Positions 45,778 through 56,395 are shown, numbered from the stretch's first letter. The stretch is 64,000 nt of DNA from Fulvia fulva (GCF_020509005.1 NC_063012.1:62001-126000); one strand, 5' to 3'. Notes: generated by a model not told the origin, from the sequence alone. Numbers and translations: made by a program.

Positions 45778-46770
45778 ATGTCTGGGAGAGACGCTACCCG
45801 GAGTCCGTCAAGACAAGGAACGCCACAGTCAACTGGCATTACGGAACGAATGAGCGAAATGTCGATTACAGGAAGCAGCAAGAACAACAACGCTCCTATG
45901 AGTATGCTGAACTCACAGGACCACCACCGTGCACCTAAGGTGTCTACGCCGGAGACGTTCGACGGGACCAAGGACAAACTGGAGGCTTTTCAACTGCAGG
46001 TTCAGTTGTACCTTCACTTCAACGCACACCAGTTTCAAGGCGAGGCCGGCAAGGTCTTGTACGCCGCATCCTTCCTACGAGGAAAAGCAGCTAGAGGATT
46101 CCGACCATACCTCAAGGACTGGCTCCACAACCAGGGTGAGGGGGGGACACCGAAGACGGAAACTCGAAAAATTTTCCACGACTACGACGAGTTTGAGACG
46201 AAACTCGATGATCTATACGGGATACCGAATGAGGAGGTATACGCCGACCGACATATCCGACAACTTCGACAGACCACTTCTGTAGCGCTGTACGCCTCAG
46301 AATTCCAAGGATATGCCGCCGACCTAGAATGGAACGACGCAGCATTGCGATCGCAGTTCTACCTCGGGCTGAAGGACAACGTTAAAGCCGAACTATCCCG
46401 AAACGCCAGCGTTGTGACGCTAGGGGCGATGATCAAGGCAGCAAAGGAGATCGACGAAAGGCTCCAGGATTTGAGGTACGACCGACACGTACAGCCTGGA
46501 TACCAGAGACCCGCCGCGAGCGGAAGAGGGGGCTTCAAGGCCAGAAGTCAGGACCCTAGTTACGGAGACCCAATGGAATTGGACGTAACGGATCGTAGGA
46601 CAGGAAGGGGGCTGAAGAGCAAAGGTTCCACCTGCTACGTATGTGGCGAGCAAGGCCACTTTGCAAAAAACTGCAAGAAGAAGAATATGGTTAGCCGCGA
46701 GTTCAACGCAATGATTCGCGAAGAGAAGACATACCAGGAATGCGAGAACTTCTTCTCGAAATCTGCTTAG
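45778..46770 (+). CDS. Gypsy-type Gag protein (330 aa)
   Basis: The ATG at 45,778 is the first in frame after the LTR. Residues 1-55 are Ser/Arg-rich and disordered. Residues about 56-235 carry a Retrotrans_gag-like helical domain (PETFDGTK, then KVLYAASFLRGKAARGF, then FQGYAADLEWND). A CCHC zinc knuckle lies at C286, C289, H294 and C299 (CYVCGEQGHFAKNC). The TAG stop follows 31 residues later. It should form virus-like particles and bind element RNA in the cytoplasm. No protease frame follows, so this is a stand-alone Gag and not a truncated Gag-Pol. The frame is intact and free of RIP stops. Confidence 0.92.
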   Translation: MSGRDATRSPSRQGTPQSTGITERMSEMSITGSSKNNNAPMSMLNSQDHHRAPKVSTPETFDGTKDKLEAFQLQVQLYLHFNAHQFQGEAGKVLYAASFLRGKAARGFRPYLKDWLHNQGEGGTPKTETRKIFHDYDEFETKLDDLYGIPNEEVYADRHIRQLRQTTSVALYASEFQGYAADLEWNDAALRSQFYLGLKDNVKAELSRNASVVTLGAMIKAAKEIDERLQDLRYDRHVQPGYQRPAASGRGGFKARSQDPSYGDPMELDVTDRRTGRGLKSKGSTCYVCGEQGHFAKNCKKKNMVSREFNAMIREEKTYQECENFFSKSA

Positions 46771-46876
46771 CAGAAACGACCTGACGACAAGGCATCAAAC
46801 AGCGGCTTCTTGATTTGATGACCTAAGGACTAGAAGTCAACACAACGACACGGATAAACGACTACTGGAACACGAC

Positions 46877-47380
46877 TTACGAAGGCGCCTCGGGAGGAGG
46901 ATCAGAACAAAAACCAGACCAGGAGAAAGGGGACGCTACACCGACGCTTTGGAGGCTCTTCTCCAGCTCGGATGCGGACAGGTGGACGACCCGAGTATCG
47001 TCTCCCTCGGCGGCGAGCTCACGATCCAAGCAACGGAGTTTTTCTTCTTCACGGGCACGGTTCTGCTCGAGTACTTGGCGCTTCCTGGTGAGGATCGCCC
47101 GGACCTGCTCCAGTTGCTGCAGGAGCGATTCCTGTTGTTGCTCCGCCAGCTCGATTTCTCTTTTTATGGATGCTTCGGTCCGATCTATGGCGGCCCACGA
47201 CGTACGGACACAGGCGCGACCTCTACGGACACACTCGGAACACCGCGAGTCGGAGCCAGGCATGACGAAACACAGACGCAACTTCGAACAACAGTTCTCG
47301 CAGGGGGACTCGGCCAGGTGATTCTGTCGCTCGATGCGGGAGGCACGAAGTTCGCGTTTCTGTGACGAGGAGGAAGACAT
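46877..47380 (-). CDS. Antisense Zn(II)2Cys6-like coiled-coil protein (167 aa)
   Basis: Start at the ATG 47,378-47,380 (MSSSSSQKREL); the frame is open a little further upstream without an ATG. Six cysteines are spaced C27-X2-C30-X6-C37-X9-C47-X2-C50-X6-C57, which fits the fungal zinc-cluster pattern, with basic residues inside each loop (KLR, RRGR). Residues about 68-128 are a Glu/Gln/Leu-rich probable coiled coil, the usual dimerisation segment after such a cluster. There is no activation-type middle domain, so it is far shorter than typical Zn2Cys6 regulators. It converges on gag, 106 bp tail to tail, and could be expressed from the 3' LTR. A DNA- or RNA-binding role is inferred. An overlapping plus-strand frame (46,949-47,365) shows no domain. 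Confidence 0.7.
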   Translation of the reverse strand: MSSSSSQKRELRASRIERQNHLAESPCENCCSKLRLCFVMPGSDSRCSECVRRGRACVRTSWAAIDRTEASIKREIELAEQQQESLLQQLEQVRAILTRKRQVLEQNRAREEEKLRCLDRELAAEGDDTRVVHLSASELEKSLQSVGVASPFSWSGFCSDPPPEAPS

Positions 47381-47457
47381 TTTGGACAAGCTGAGGAATG
47401 AAAATGATGGGACATTCGCTTATATCATCATGACACGTGATCGTTGGGACACCGATC

Positions 47458-47473
47458 CTGGGGAGGGGGATGG
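47458..47473 (+). other. Polypurine tract of the gag-only element
   Basis: CTGGGGAGGGGGATGG directly precedes the 3' LTR start TGTTACGG. It shows that the element runs on the plus strand, in the same direction as gag. Confidence 0.85.
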
Positions 47474-47826
47474 TGTTACGGTCTGAAAGGTGGGAGAAGC
47501 TCATTTGTCAGACAAGCGAAGAACGAGGGGAGATCACTAGGCAGCCAGTGTATTGGAGTCACTTGGGTCACTCGTGAACGAGGTGACTCAGGGTCACTCG
47601 TGAACGAGGTGACTCAGGGTCACTTAGGTCACTCGTGAGCAAGGTGACCGCGCCAAGACATAGTACTATATAGACGACGCTCCTTTGCAAGTAGATAGGA
47701 GCCTCGTGCTCAACTCATTTTAAGTATACACCATATACTGTTTGGGACCACTACCTTCTCAACGAGTCAGAGACATCATTGCAAAGATCCAAGCCCGGTT
47801 AGGATAACGTACAGCGGTTCCTAACA
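47474..47826 (+). repeat. 3' LTR of the gag-only element (353 bp)
   Basis: It has the same ends as the 5' LTR but only two 26-bp units (47,565-47,590 and 47,591-47,616). That single-unit difference accounts exactly for the 26-bp shorter length. Confidence 0.95.
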
Positions 47827-47831
47827 TCCTC
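47827..47831. repeat. Target duplication of the gag-only element, right (TCCTC)
   Basis: It matches 45,362-45,366, and LINE copy H resumes directly after it. Confidence 0.95.
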
Positions 47832-47979
47832 TACTACCTCGGAGAGTCTCGTTATAACTAGCTTCTTAAGCGCCTTCCTAAGAGTATTAAGGAGCGTAAT
47901 TAGGCGGTACGACTTTACCTATATATAGTCTTCCTTTTACGGCTTACGTAGGACTACTATCGTCGATTATTTAAATACT

Positions 47980-48499
47980 TGTTAGGGCGAGAGCCTGGCC
48001 TATAAGATATAAGGATGAAAGCGAGAATATAGGTACGAAGTGTAGATATAAAAGGGTATAGTATGATTACTACATAAAACGAAAGACGAAGAAAGTAAGA
48101 GAGGCCTAGGGAAGGCTAGATATTTATACGCGACCCTCGCGAGTGCGTGTCCCCGTATCAATAGGGCTAACCCGTACGAAGCCGCGCTTAGTAGCTTTGC
48201 TTAAAACCTTATTCTAACCTGCCCTACGTTCCGAGTCTTCTACGTGCTTCTTCTAGGGTCTAGCGTAGTCGCGGGTGCTCGCGGGAGTACCGTAAGTCAC
48301 ATAGTTACGAGCCGAAGTAAATCTGTTAAGGTTTAGTAGAGGGGTGAATTTAGAGGGCTAGGTCCCGTAGTAAATGTTACGGAGTATATAATTCTTGGCG
48401 CTTATATACTAAGCTAGACTATTACTTCTTAACGACTTCTAAGTACTCTAAGGCTCTTCTGTCCCTACTTTCTATATACTCTATAGGGAGACTATAACA
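47980..48499. repeat. Solo LTR (520 bp) of an unrelated LTR element
   Basis: The ends are TGTTAGGGCG and CTATAACA. The 5-bp duplication ATACT lies at 47,975-47,979 and 48,500-48,504, and the uninterrupted LINE reads across the site in the other copies (AAATACCGTTAGG near 31,890). No internal region is present, so the element was lost by LTR-LTR recombination. RIP marks are moderate: some CpA remain, so this copy is younger or less exposed than LINE H around it. Confidence 0.9.
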
Positions 48500-50430
48500 A
48501 TACTATTAGGTAGTATCCGGTCTATAGGTAGGCGTTAAATATCGCTACGACTACTAGGGCTAGTTAATCTCTATACTTCTTTAGTAGCTCGTTCGGGATC
48601 CTATCCGGTCCCGGGGCTTTCTTCGCCGGTAACTTTCTAAGTATAGCGGTAACTTCTCCCTCGGAAACCTCCTATTAGACCGCGATACTAGGGTCTAGGG
48701 GAGTAGAGCTGTTTATGTTACTTAGATTAGCCTCGACTAAGGGCGGGAAGAACTTACTAGCTAGTAGACGCGCCTTGGCCTCGGGGTCGCTAACCGGGCT
48801 ACTAGGCGATTATAGCGCTAGGATAGAGAAGGAGGGGCCCTATATAGGGTCCTATCAGGCCCATTTTGCTAGCTTCTATATCCTCGCTAGCTTACCGGCG
48901 ATTTCTTCTACTATAGCCCTCTAACTAACTACTTTCTCCCTCCGTATTATAGCTTTCTTCTATTAGTATACCTCCCTATATACATTCTAGGCCTCCTCGC
49001 TATAGCTACTCGTCTATACCCGGCGGGCTCTCCTTACTTCTCTTACTATCATAGTATACTTCGGCGTCTAGTATAGTTTAGACTATGTCGTTAGTTAGGT
49101 AAGCGGAACGTAAAGTAAGGTCGCTTTTCCTATTTCGTCTATTAACCCTTAGACTACCTCGTCTATCTCGTCTTTACTATTGTATTACTACTACGCGATC
49201 TAGACTAGCCTCTCGGAGTCGTCGAGGTATACCTAGATATTAGCCTAGTAGGCCTTTCCCTAGTTTAGCTTAGGGGTTCTCGCTAGTATATATTATATCT
49301 ATATCGTAATAGAGATCCTAACTAGTATATAGTTTAACGACGCCTCGAGTTTATGTTCGATCCTATAGTAGGTTACTATATAGTAGTAGCTATCTAAGAT
49401 CTAGGAGAGGTCGATCGTGCCTTAGAGTCCCCCTCTCTTCTAGGTACCTAGGTACTTCGGGGTATTAAGGGCAATTACGTTACTCGCTATCAAGTCGAGT
49501 ACTTCGTCGGCTATAGGGTACGGCTATATAAGGCTTTCCTAGGAAGGGTAGTATATATTAAAGTCTCCTACTACGATGTAGTACCCTTGTCTCTTAAGCG
49601 TACTATCTAGGTGTCTATAGACCCCTAGGTCGCGGCTAGACCTCGAGGCTAGCGGTTATATATATAGGTTGTGTATCTAGGTACTACCTACGTAGAGGGA
49701 GGTAATATCGCCCCCGCCTTCTTCGTCTACGTAGTACACTACCTCCTAGTCGGATTCTAGTATGTCCTTACTAATATAGAAGCACGTACGGGGTCTGCCG
49801 TCGCCTCGTAGGCATGTCGTATAGCCTAGTAACTTATAGGTCGTTAGTCTCTTATAGTACGGGTTAATCTATAGCTCCTAGATTACTATAACATAGTAGA
49901 CGTACGGGTCCGCCTCGTATAGGAAATAGTTCTAGACTATATCCTTACTATAGTTAACGTTGTACTAGATGATACTAAGCGTATCGAGGCTAGTTATCGT
50001 CATCGACAATTATTTCCTCTATAATGTCCTATGTCCTACTACCTTATACGTCCTAGTCTACGCCTATCGGCTATATACTAAAGGGGAGCCGGGCCTAGTT
50101 AGATTCCCTCGCCGTAGCTAGTAGAGTACGTAGCCTCCCGTACGCCCTATATTACGTATCCTTTATATTATTCTCGGCCCTAGGGCGCTTATATTCGACC
50201 GCCGCTAGCTAGTTCTAGTATAGGCTAGCCTTACGGTCGCCGTAGAATCTTAGGGCGACGGTTCTATCTATAATTACCTTGTTCTTCGCTAGTTTCCGCT
50301 ATAGGTATTCCGCGCTATACGATAGGTAGTACCCCGGACAGTTTACGTACCGCCTTATAGCTAATATATAGTCCCTAGATATATAGTCTCCTATATAGTT
50401 CGAGTAGGCCTACTTATTTATATACGTATA

Positions 50431-51563
50431 ACGTGCTTTACTACCGAGCGGGCTATACTACCGAGCGGGCTACTTTTACTAAGAACTGTACTACTTCTAC
50501 TTTAATTACGACGGTATCTTAACACGACGACATCCTATAGAATCGTTACTAGGAGGACAATTCCTCTTTAGATTCTTCGCTATCTAGCGAGTCTACTTGA
50601 TAGGTACGTACGTTATGCCCCGACTCGCTATATCGCTTATAGCGTCGTAGCCTTAGTACTAGCCGAACACTATCTAGCGACTCTCTACTCACTTCCTGCC
50701 TCCTAGTATCCTCTAGAGGTATTAATTACGACGCCTTATCGAAGGTTAGAGACTCTCTAGACTAAATATACTTGCGCTTTCGTGCTTTCCGCTATATAAG
50801 GGCCTCGTTAGACTTACGTAGCTTACTAATCTCGCTTTGTATAAGAGCTATCTAATACGCTATCTCTCTACTCCCTCTCTATTACCCTATAAAACGACCT
50901 TCCTCTTTCTACTACGCCTTTCTAAACCCGTAACGACGCTCTAAGACGTAATAACACCTATTATAAACCCTGTCTCGTCGAAGTTATAGGTGTTCTAGTT
51001 AAGGATACTATACTTCTCCTTTATATTACGTATAAGTAAGAACTACTTCTCGATAACGTCTAGATCTTCTATTAGGGCTCGCTAACGATCGTATCTACGT
51101 GTTATACGAACCTTTAGCTCACGATACTGCCTAATAAACCTATCTATCTAATTGAGACTAGCGGGCCTAAGACCCTTCTCTTATAGTAATAAATCGGCTA
51201 TTACTCGTATACTAGCCTTTAATAGCGGGAAACCTCTAAGATCTAGATCGAGTATATACTTAAGTATTACCCTCGCTTCTAGCTCTATAAGCTTCTTCGA
51301 ATTAGGCTCGTAGTTACCCCGAGGAGGTCGTCTATTCAATCGATACCCTAGTATAGTTCGAGACGCGTTATATACCTTTATAGTAAGTCAATTCGTAATT
51401 ATTACGTCGCGTTTCGTAGCCTAGATAGCTAAGGTCAGTTTAGCCTCGTTTGAAGACAATATACGCTATAATAGTAGTTATATAGCTATATCTATAGAAG
51501 TGGTATAGTTCTTAGTAAAAGTGGCCCGCTCGGTAGTATAGCCCGCTCGGTAGTAAAGTACGT
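50431..51563 (-). mobile_element. RIP-degraded pogo-like DNA transposon (1133 bp)
   Basis: It has 60-bp terminal inverted repeats (50,431-50,490 and 51,504-51,563) differing at three transition sites, and a TA duplication on both sides (50,429-50,430 and 51,564-51,565). Each TIR holds a direct repeat of TACTACCGAGCGGGC. Minus-strand text YNFDETGF at about 50,960-51,000, followed by ERRSRKE and a GNRE-like stretch, matches the Fot1/pogo transposase around its first catalytic Asp. The frame then passes quickly to C-terminal-like charged text, so the rest of the catalytic core seems deleted. Confidence 0.88.
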
Positions 51564-51587
51564 TAGGTTTAGTATCTATACTATTAG

Positions 51588-51603
51588 TATTTAAAGTATT
51601 AGA
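51588..51603. repeat. Target duplication of the intact LINE-1, left
   Basis: ATTTAAAGTATTAGA (15 bp, possibly with one more T before it) ends at 51,603 and recurs at 56,571-56,585 after the LINE tail. Confidence 0.9.
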
Positions 51604-51813
51604 TTGACGGAATCATCGATCTCTGCGCCAAAACACGACACATTCGAAAGCTCTTATCAAGGCCATTCCAACGATATAAAAAGCAGGCCACTGCCCCTAG
51701 GACTGAGGGAGTTCTACCCCATTCAATCTGGACAGCTTGAAGCTCTCTTCACCCTGTTTCTTCAGCTCCAAACGCCGCGGAGGTGCCTAGCTACATTAGG
51801 CAACTCCTAGGCA

Positions 51814-53091
51814 ATGGCAGCCCAGGCTACGGTACTAACGGCGCCTACGGCCCTACAGGCGAAGCCCCCCCAAGACAACTGGCAGCAACTTATAGAGGAC
51901 GCAAAAAGCATGGAAACTAACGATCAGCTCCCTTACCGGTCTCTACAGGTAATGATCACTCAGCTACGCACGGCGCTTGTACTGTCGTATTACCGAGGGC
52001 AACAAGAAATGAGGACGACGTCCCAGGCGATTAGCAAGGCCACCCGGAATCAACACCCCCATAGCTGGGCATCGGTCGCGGCATCGATACCAGGCCCCCG
52101 CCCAACGCACGATGCAGTTACGATCCGCATTGCAGCAAAGGAAGACCAGGCCGAAGTTGCGAAGCTATCGAACAAGGAGCTCGCCCAACGAATTAACCAA
52201 CCAGGGGTGGTCGCAGTGAACCAACAGTCTAACGGCACTCTACAGATCTATACTAGCTCTGCTACTGCTAGGAGGCACCTAGAGGCACAGCCACAGTGGG
52301 CATCTAAGGTTGCGGCATCAGCGAAGGTCTCAACGAAACAATTCACGATCCTAGTCCACGACATGCCTAAGGAGTTTGACCCAACCAACCAGGGTCACCT
52401 ACGCGCTCTCCAAGAGGACAACCCGGTCACTCTTAACTCTCCAATCCAGAAGGCGACTTGGCTCCATAGGAAATGGCCAGAAGGCAAGAAGGCCTCGGCG
52501 CTAATAGTATGGCTACAAGACGCGAAAGCGGCGGATCTAGCGATAGAACAAGGCCTGGTCTGGCAATACAGCCTCAAGACAGTAGAAAAGCACTCCTCAT
52601 CCTTTCGTGTCCTCCAATGCTTCAAATGCCAACAGTATGGACACCAAACCTACACGTGCACAAACAAGCAGGCCTGCTCGAACTGTGCAGGAGACCATAT
52701 GTCTAGGGACTGTACATCGACTACGAGACGGTGCGCGAACTGTCCGGGGCACCACCCATCGTATAGTGCGGAATGCCCACAGCGGAAACTAGCGAAAAAC
52801 AAGGCAATCACAAACAGAACCGTCGCCCCAAGATTCTACGGCGACCGTGAGGCTAGCCCACACCGGAACCAACTAGCGGCGGTCGGGCACAAGCGCCCTA
52901 GGGCCGAGAACGATGTAAAGGATGCGCAGCCTAGGGCGTACGGGAGGCCACGTGCTCTGCTAGCTGCGGCGAGGGAATCTAACCAGGCCCGGCTCCCCTT
53001 TAGTACACAGCCGATAGGCGTAGACCAGGACGCACAGGGCAGTAGGACACAGGACGATACAGAGGAAATGATTGTCAATGCCGATGACTAG
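51814..53091 (+). CDS. LINE-1 ORF1 protein with three CCHC knuckles (425 aa)
   Basis: It runs from ATG 51,814 to the TAG at 53,089-53,091. The N-terminal 150 residues are helical and Gln-rich. The middle has a basic region. Three zinc knuckles lie at about residues 265-325: CFKCQQYGHQTYTC, CSNCAGDHMSRDC and CANCPGHHPSYSAEC. It is the RNA-binding ORF1p of Tad/I-type LINEs, homologous to LINE-2 ORF1 and of similar length. The last codons overlap the ORF2 start. Confidence 0.93.
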   Translation: MAAQATVLTAPTALQAKPPQDNWQQLIEDAKSMETNDQLPYRSLQVMITQLRTALVLSYYRGQQEMRTTSQAISKATRNQHPHSWASVAASIPGPRPTHDAVTIRIAAKEDQAEVAKLSNKELAQRINQPGVVAVNQQSNGTLQIYTSSATARRHLEAQPQWASKVAASAKVSTKQFTILVHDMPKEFDPTNQGHLRALQEDNPVTLNSPIQKATWLHRKWPEGKKASALIVWLQDAKAADLAIEQGLVWQYSLKTVEKHSSSFRVLQCFKCQQYGHQTYTCTNKQACSNCAGDHMSRDCTSTTRRCANCPGHHPSYSAECPQRKLAKNKAITNRTVAPRFYGDREASPHRNQLAAVGHKRPRAENDVKDAQPRAYGRPRALLAAARESNQARLPFSTQPIGVDQDAQGSRTQDDTEEMIVNADD

Positions 53092-56000
53092 CCTCGACAC
53101 GCTTAACATCATCCAGTATAACGTCAACCATAGCAAGGATATAGTCCAGAACCATTTCCTACACGAGGCGGACCCGCGCGTCCACCACGTCCTTGCAATC
53201 CAGGAGCCATGGATTAACCCGCACCATAAGAGACCAACGACCTGCAAGTCACCAGGCTACACGACATGCCTACGAGGCGACGGCAGACCCCGCACGTGCT
53301 TCTATGTCAGCAAGGACATACTAGAATCCGACTGGGAGGTAGTGTACTACGCAGACGAAGAAGGCGGGGGCGATATTACCTCCCTCCACGTGGGTAGCAC
53401 CTGGATACACAACCTATACATGCAACCGCCAGCCTCGAGGTCTAGCCGCGACCTAGGGGTCTGCAGACACCTAGACAGTGCGCTCAAGAGACAAGGGTGC
53501 CACATCGTAGTAGGAGACTTCAACATACACCACCCTTCCTGGGAAAGCCTTATGCAGCCGCACCCTATAGCCGACGAAGTACTCGACTTGATGGCGAGCA
53601 ACGCAATTGCCCTCAATACCCCGAAGGACCTGGGCACCTGGAAGAGAGGGGGACTCCAAGGCACGATCGACCTCTCCTGGATCTCAGATAGCCACTACCA
53701 CACGGTAACCTACTGTGGGATCGAACATGAACTCGAGGCGTCGTCAGACCACATGCCAGTCAGGACCTCTATTGCGACACAGATACAACGCACACCAGCG
53801 AGAACCCCTAAGCCAAACTGGGGAAAGGCCCACTGGGCCAACATCCAGGCGTACCTCGATGACTCCAAGAGGCTAGTCCAGATCGCGCAGCAGCAATACA
53901 ACAGTAAAGACGAGATAGACGAAGCAGTCCAGGGGTTGACAGACGAAATAAGAAAAGCGACCTCACTTCACGTTCCGCTTGCCCAACCAACGACATGGTC
54001 CAAACCATACTGGACGCCGGAGTGCACTGCGGTAGTAAGAGAAGCAAGGAGAGCCCGCCGGGTGTGGACGAGCAGCCATAGCGAGGAGGCCTGGAACGTA
54101 TACAGGGAGGCATGCCAACAGAAGAAAGCCATAATACGGAGGGAGAAAGCAGTCGGCTGGAGGGCCACAGTGGAAGAAATCGCCGGCAAGCCAGAGAGGA
54201 TGTGGAAGCTAGCGAAATGGGCCCGACAGGACCCTACACAGGGCCCCTCCTTCTCTATCCCAGCGCTACAATCGCCTAGTGGCCCGGTTAGCGACCCCGA
54301 GGCCAAGGCGCGTCTACTGGCTAGCAAGTTCTTCCCACCCCCAGTCGAGGCTGATCTAAGCGACATAAACAGCTCTACTCCCCTAGCCCCTAGCATCGCG
54401 GTCCAACAGGAGGTGTCCGAGGGAGAAGTTACCGCTGTGCTGAGGAAGTTGCCGGCGAAGAAAGCCCCGGGGCCGGATGGGATCCCAAACGAGCTACTAA
54501 AGAAGTGTAGAGATCAACTAGCCCCAGCAGTTGCAGCGATCTTCAACGCCTGCCTACAGACCGGATACCACCCGATAGCTTTTAAACAATCGACGACAGT
54601 GGTCCTACGCAAGCCGCAGAAGGAAGACTATACGCAGGTGAAGTCGTACCGCCCAATTGCGCTCCTTAACACTCTTGGGAAGGCGCTTGAGAAGCTGGTT
54701 GCAACGAGACTCTCCGAGGCGGCAGAGGAACACTCCCTACTCCCGGACACCCAGATGGGTGCGCGCCCACAGCGATCGACGCTATCCGCGATGGAACTTA
54801 TCACCTCTCAGGTAAAGGCCATCTGGTATAAGAATAGGGACAAGGTGGCTTCCTTACTTAGCCTAGACATATCGGGAGCCTTCGACTACGTGTCACACCC
54901 GCGGCTTCTCTACATCCTAAGGTCGAAAGGACTCCCTGAGTGGCTTGTCAACTTCGTACGGTCCTACCTCCAAAACCGCAGTACGTCGATCCTGGTCGGC
55001 CAGTACAGAAGCCCATTTCAAGCAGTCCACACTGGAATCCCGCAAGGCTCAACGCTAGCACCTATTCTGTTCCTCTTCTTTATGGCGACGCTGCTCCCAG
55101 CCCTAGAATCCCAGAACACCGCTGCGAGCGGCTTCGTAGACGACACAAACATCCTAGCGTGGTCTTCCTCGACTGAGGAGAACTGTAGGCTACTAGAAGA
55201 GAAGCACAAGATCTGCGAGGACTGGGCTAGGAGGCACGGGGCTCGGTTTGCCCCAGAAAAGTACAATCTGATACACTTTACGCGCCGGCCACGGTTCCAC
55301 AATATGCAAGCTTCTATCCAGATACAGGGGCACACGACTAACCCGGCAAATCAGCTCAGGATCCTCGGACTATGGGTGGACCCGGCGCTACGGTGGAGGA
55401 AGCACGTACAGGCAATATTACGGAAAGCTGAACAGAATATGGCATCATGCCAGAGGCTCACTGCGTCCACATGGGGGGCGGACTTCCGGCAGTCACGACT
55501 TCTATATACGGCTATTGTACGGCCAGTCCTTACCTATGGCAGCCAAGTGTGGTCCTTAGGCGAGAGGGCCTGCCCATCGAAGGGACTCGTCGCGCCGCTA
55601 GCGAAGATCCAAAACCAATGCCTAAGGAAGGTCACCGGGGCATATAAGTCGACACCAACGAGGATGCTTGAGCACGAGACCGCTATACCGCCGATCGACC
55701 TATACATCCAGGGACTACGGACCTCCTACTTAGGCAAGTCGGCACAGTACCCAGTACAGAAGGTCATCGCCAGTGCAGTCGCAAGGGCCCGCGAATCAGT
55801 ACCAGCGCATAAGGGCATTCGACCCGGAAACGAGCCGAACTACCGGGCAAGGGACGAACAGCTAGCAACACAATGGGAAGGTGAGAAATCGTTTGTAGAG
55901 CAACTATGGAAAGAGAGGTGGAACAACCAGGTTGTAGGGCATAGTGGACGCCCTCAGCCAGCGGGACAACCTAAGGAATGGTCAGCTACAAAATCCGCGG

Positions 56001-56395
56001 TCAAGCACCCCCCGAAGCTCATCCACTACCGCCTTACGAGGGCACAGAGTAGCATAGCAACCCAACTGCGAAGCGAACACATCGGCCTCCAGGGGTACCT
56101 ATCATGGAGGAAGGTCCCAGGATACACGAATACTAGCTGCCCCTGCGGCTATCGCTCCCAGAACGTACGGCACGCACTCCTCGTCTGTCCGAGGTGGTCG
56201 CTAGGAAGGGGGGAGTGGATGGCAAAGGCGAGGAACCGGACGATTGGGGCACTTCTTAACAACGCTGAAGACCTACGGCGCATTACGAACTGGATACTAG
56301 AGAAGGGCTGGCTAGAACAGTACCGCCTAGTAGGAGCAGTGCAGGAAGAGAGGACACGACGCAGCGCGACGAGACCGGCTAGGAGCGGGGGCTAA
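53084..56395 (+). CDS. LINE-1 ORF2: endonuclease-reverse transcriptase (1103 aa)
   Basis: The ATG at 53,084 is chosen because the product then aligns residue for residue with LINE-2 ORF2 (M..........IQYNVN), and because ATGACTAG couples it to the ORF1 stop. The N-terminal AP-like endonuclease has AIQEPWIN, VVGDFNIHH near residue 144 and SSDHMPV. RT spans about 500-760 with SYRPIALLNTLGK, GIPQGST near 651 and FVDD near 684. A C-terminal CCHC motif (CPCGYRSQN..H....C) lies at about 1019-1040. No RNase H domain is seen between RT and that motif. All catalytic motifs are present, so the element may be competent for retrotransposition. Confidence 0.94.
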   Translation: MTSLDTLNIIQYNVNHSKDIVQNHFLHEADPRVHHVLAIQEPWINPHHKRPTTCKSPGYTTCLRGDGRPRTCFYVSKDILESDWEVVYYADEEGGGDITSLHVGSTWIHNLYMQPPASRSSRDLGVCRHLDSALKRQGCHIVVGDFNIHHPSWESLMQPHPIADEVLDLMASNAIALNTPKDLGTWKRGGLQGTIDLSWISDSHYHTVTYCGIEHELEASSDHMPVRTSIATQIQRTPARTPKPNWGKAHWANIQAYLDDSKRLVQIAQQQYNSKDEIDEAVQGLTDEIRKATSLHVPLAQPTTWSKPYWTPECTAVVREARRARRVWTSSHSEEAWNVYREACQQKKAIIRREKAVGWRATVEEIAGKPERMWKLAKWARQDPTQGPSFSIPALQSPSGPVSDPEAKARLLASKFFPPPVEADLSDINSSTPLAPSIAVQQEVSEGEVTAVLRKLPAKKAPGPDGIPNELLKKCRDQLAPAVAAIFNACLQTGYHPIAFKQSTTVVLRKPQKEDYTQVKSYRPIALLNTLGKALEKLVATRLSEAAEEHSLLPDTQMGARPQRSTLSAMELITSQVKAIWYKNRDKVASLLSLDISGAFDYVSHPRLLYILRSKGLPEWLVNFVRSYLQNRSTSILVGQYRSPFQAVHTGIPQGSTLAPILFLFFMATLLPALESQNTAASGFVDDTNILAWSSSTEENCRLLEEKHKICEDWARRHGARFAPEKYNLIHFTRRPRFHNMQASIQIQGHTTNPANQLRILGLWVDPALRWRKHVQAILRKAEQNMASCQRLTASTWGADFRQSRLLYTAIVRPVLTYGSQVWSLGERACPSKGLVAPLAKIQNQCLRKVTGAYKSTPTRMLEHETAIPPIDLYIQGLRTSYLGKSAQYPVQKVIASAVARARESVPAHKGIRPGNEPNYRARDEQLATQWEGEKSFVEQLWKERWNNQVVGHSGRPQPAGQPKEWSATKSAVKHPPKLIHYRLTRAQSSIATQLRSEHIGLQGYLSWRKVPGYTNTSCPCGYRSQNVRHALLVCPRWSLGRGEWMAKARNRTIGALLNNAEDLRRITNWILEKGWLEQYRLVGAVQEERTRRSATRPARSGG

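Larger units (their letters stand above)
45367..47826 (+). mobile_element. Gag-only LTR retrotransposon with an antisense gene (2460 bp)
   Basis: LTRs of 379 and 353 bp with TGTTA...TAACA ends, a 5-bp TCCTC duplication and a verified empty site prove an insertion into LINE copy H. The interior (45,746-47,473) encodes a 330-aa Gypsy-type Gag on the plus strand and a 167-aa Zn2Cys6-like protein on the minus strand. There is no protease, RT, RNase H or integrase and no room for them, so it must borrow Pol from an autonomous relative. It shows no RIP saturation. Apart from repeat number, the LTRs differ at one base that I see. Confidence 0.93.

Noticed and set aside
46949..47365. Plus-strand 138-codon frame inside the gag-only element
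   Set aside because: It overlaps the antisense frame with the six-Cys cluster and coiled coil, has no recognisable domain, and is not in frame with gag. It is best seen as a shadow.
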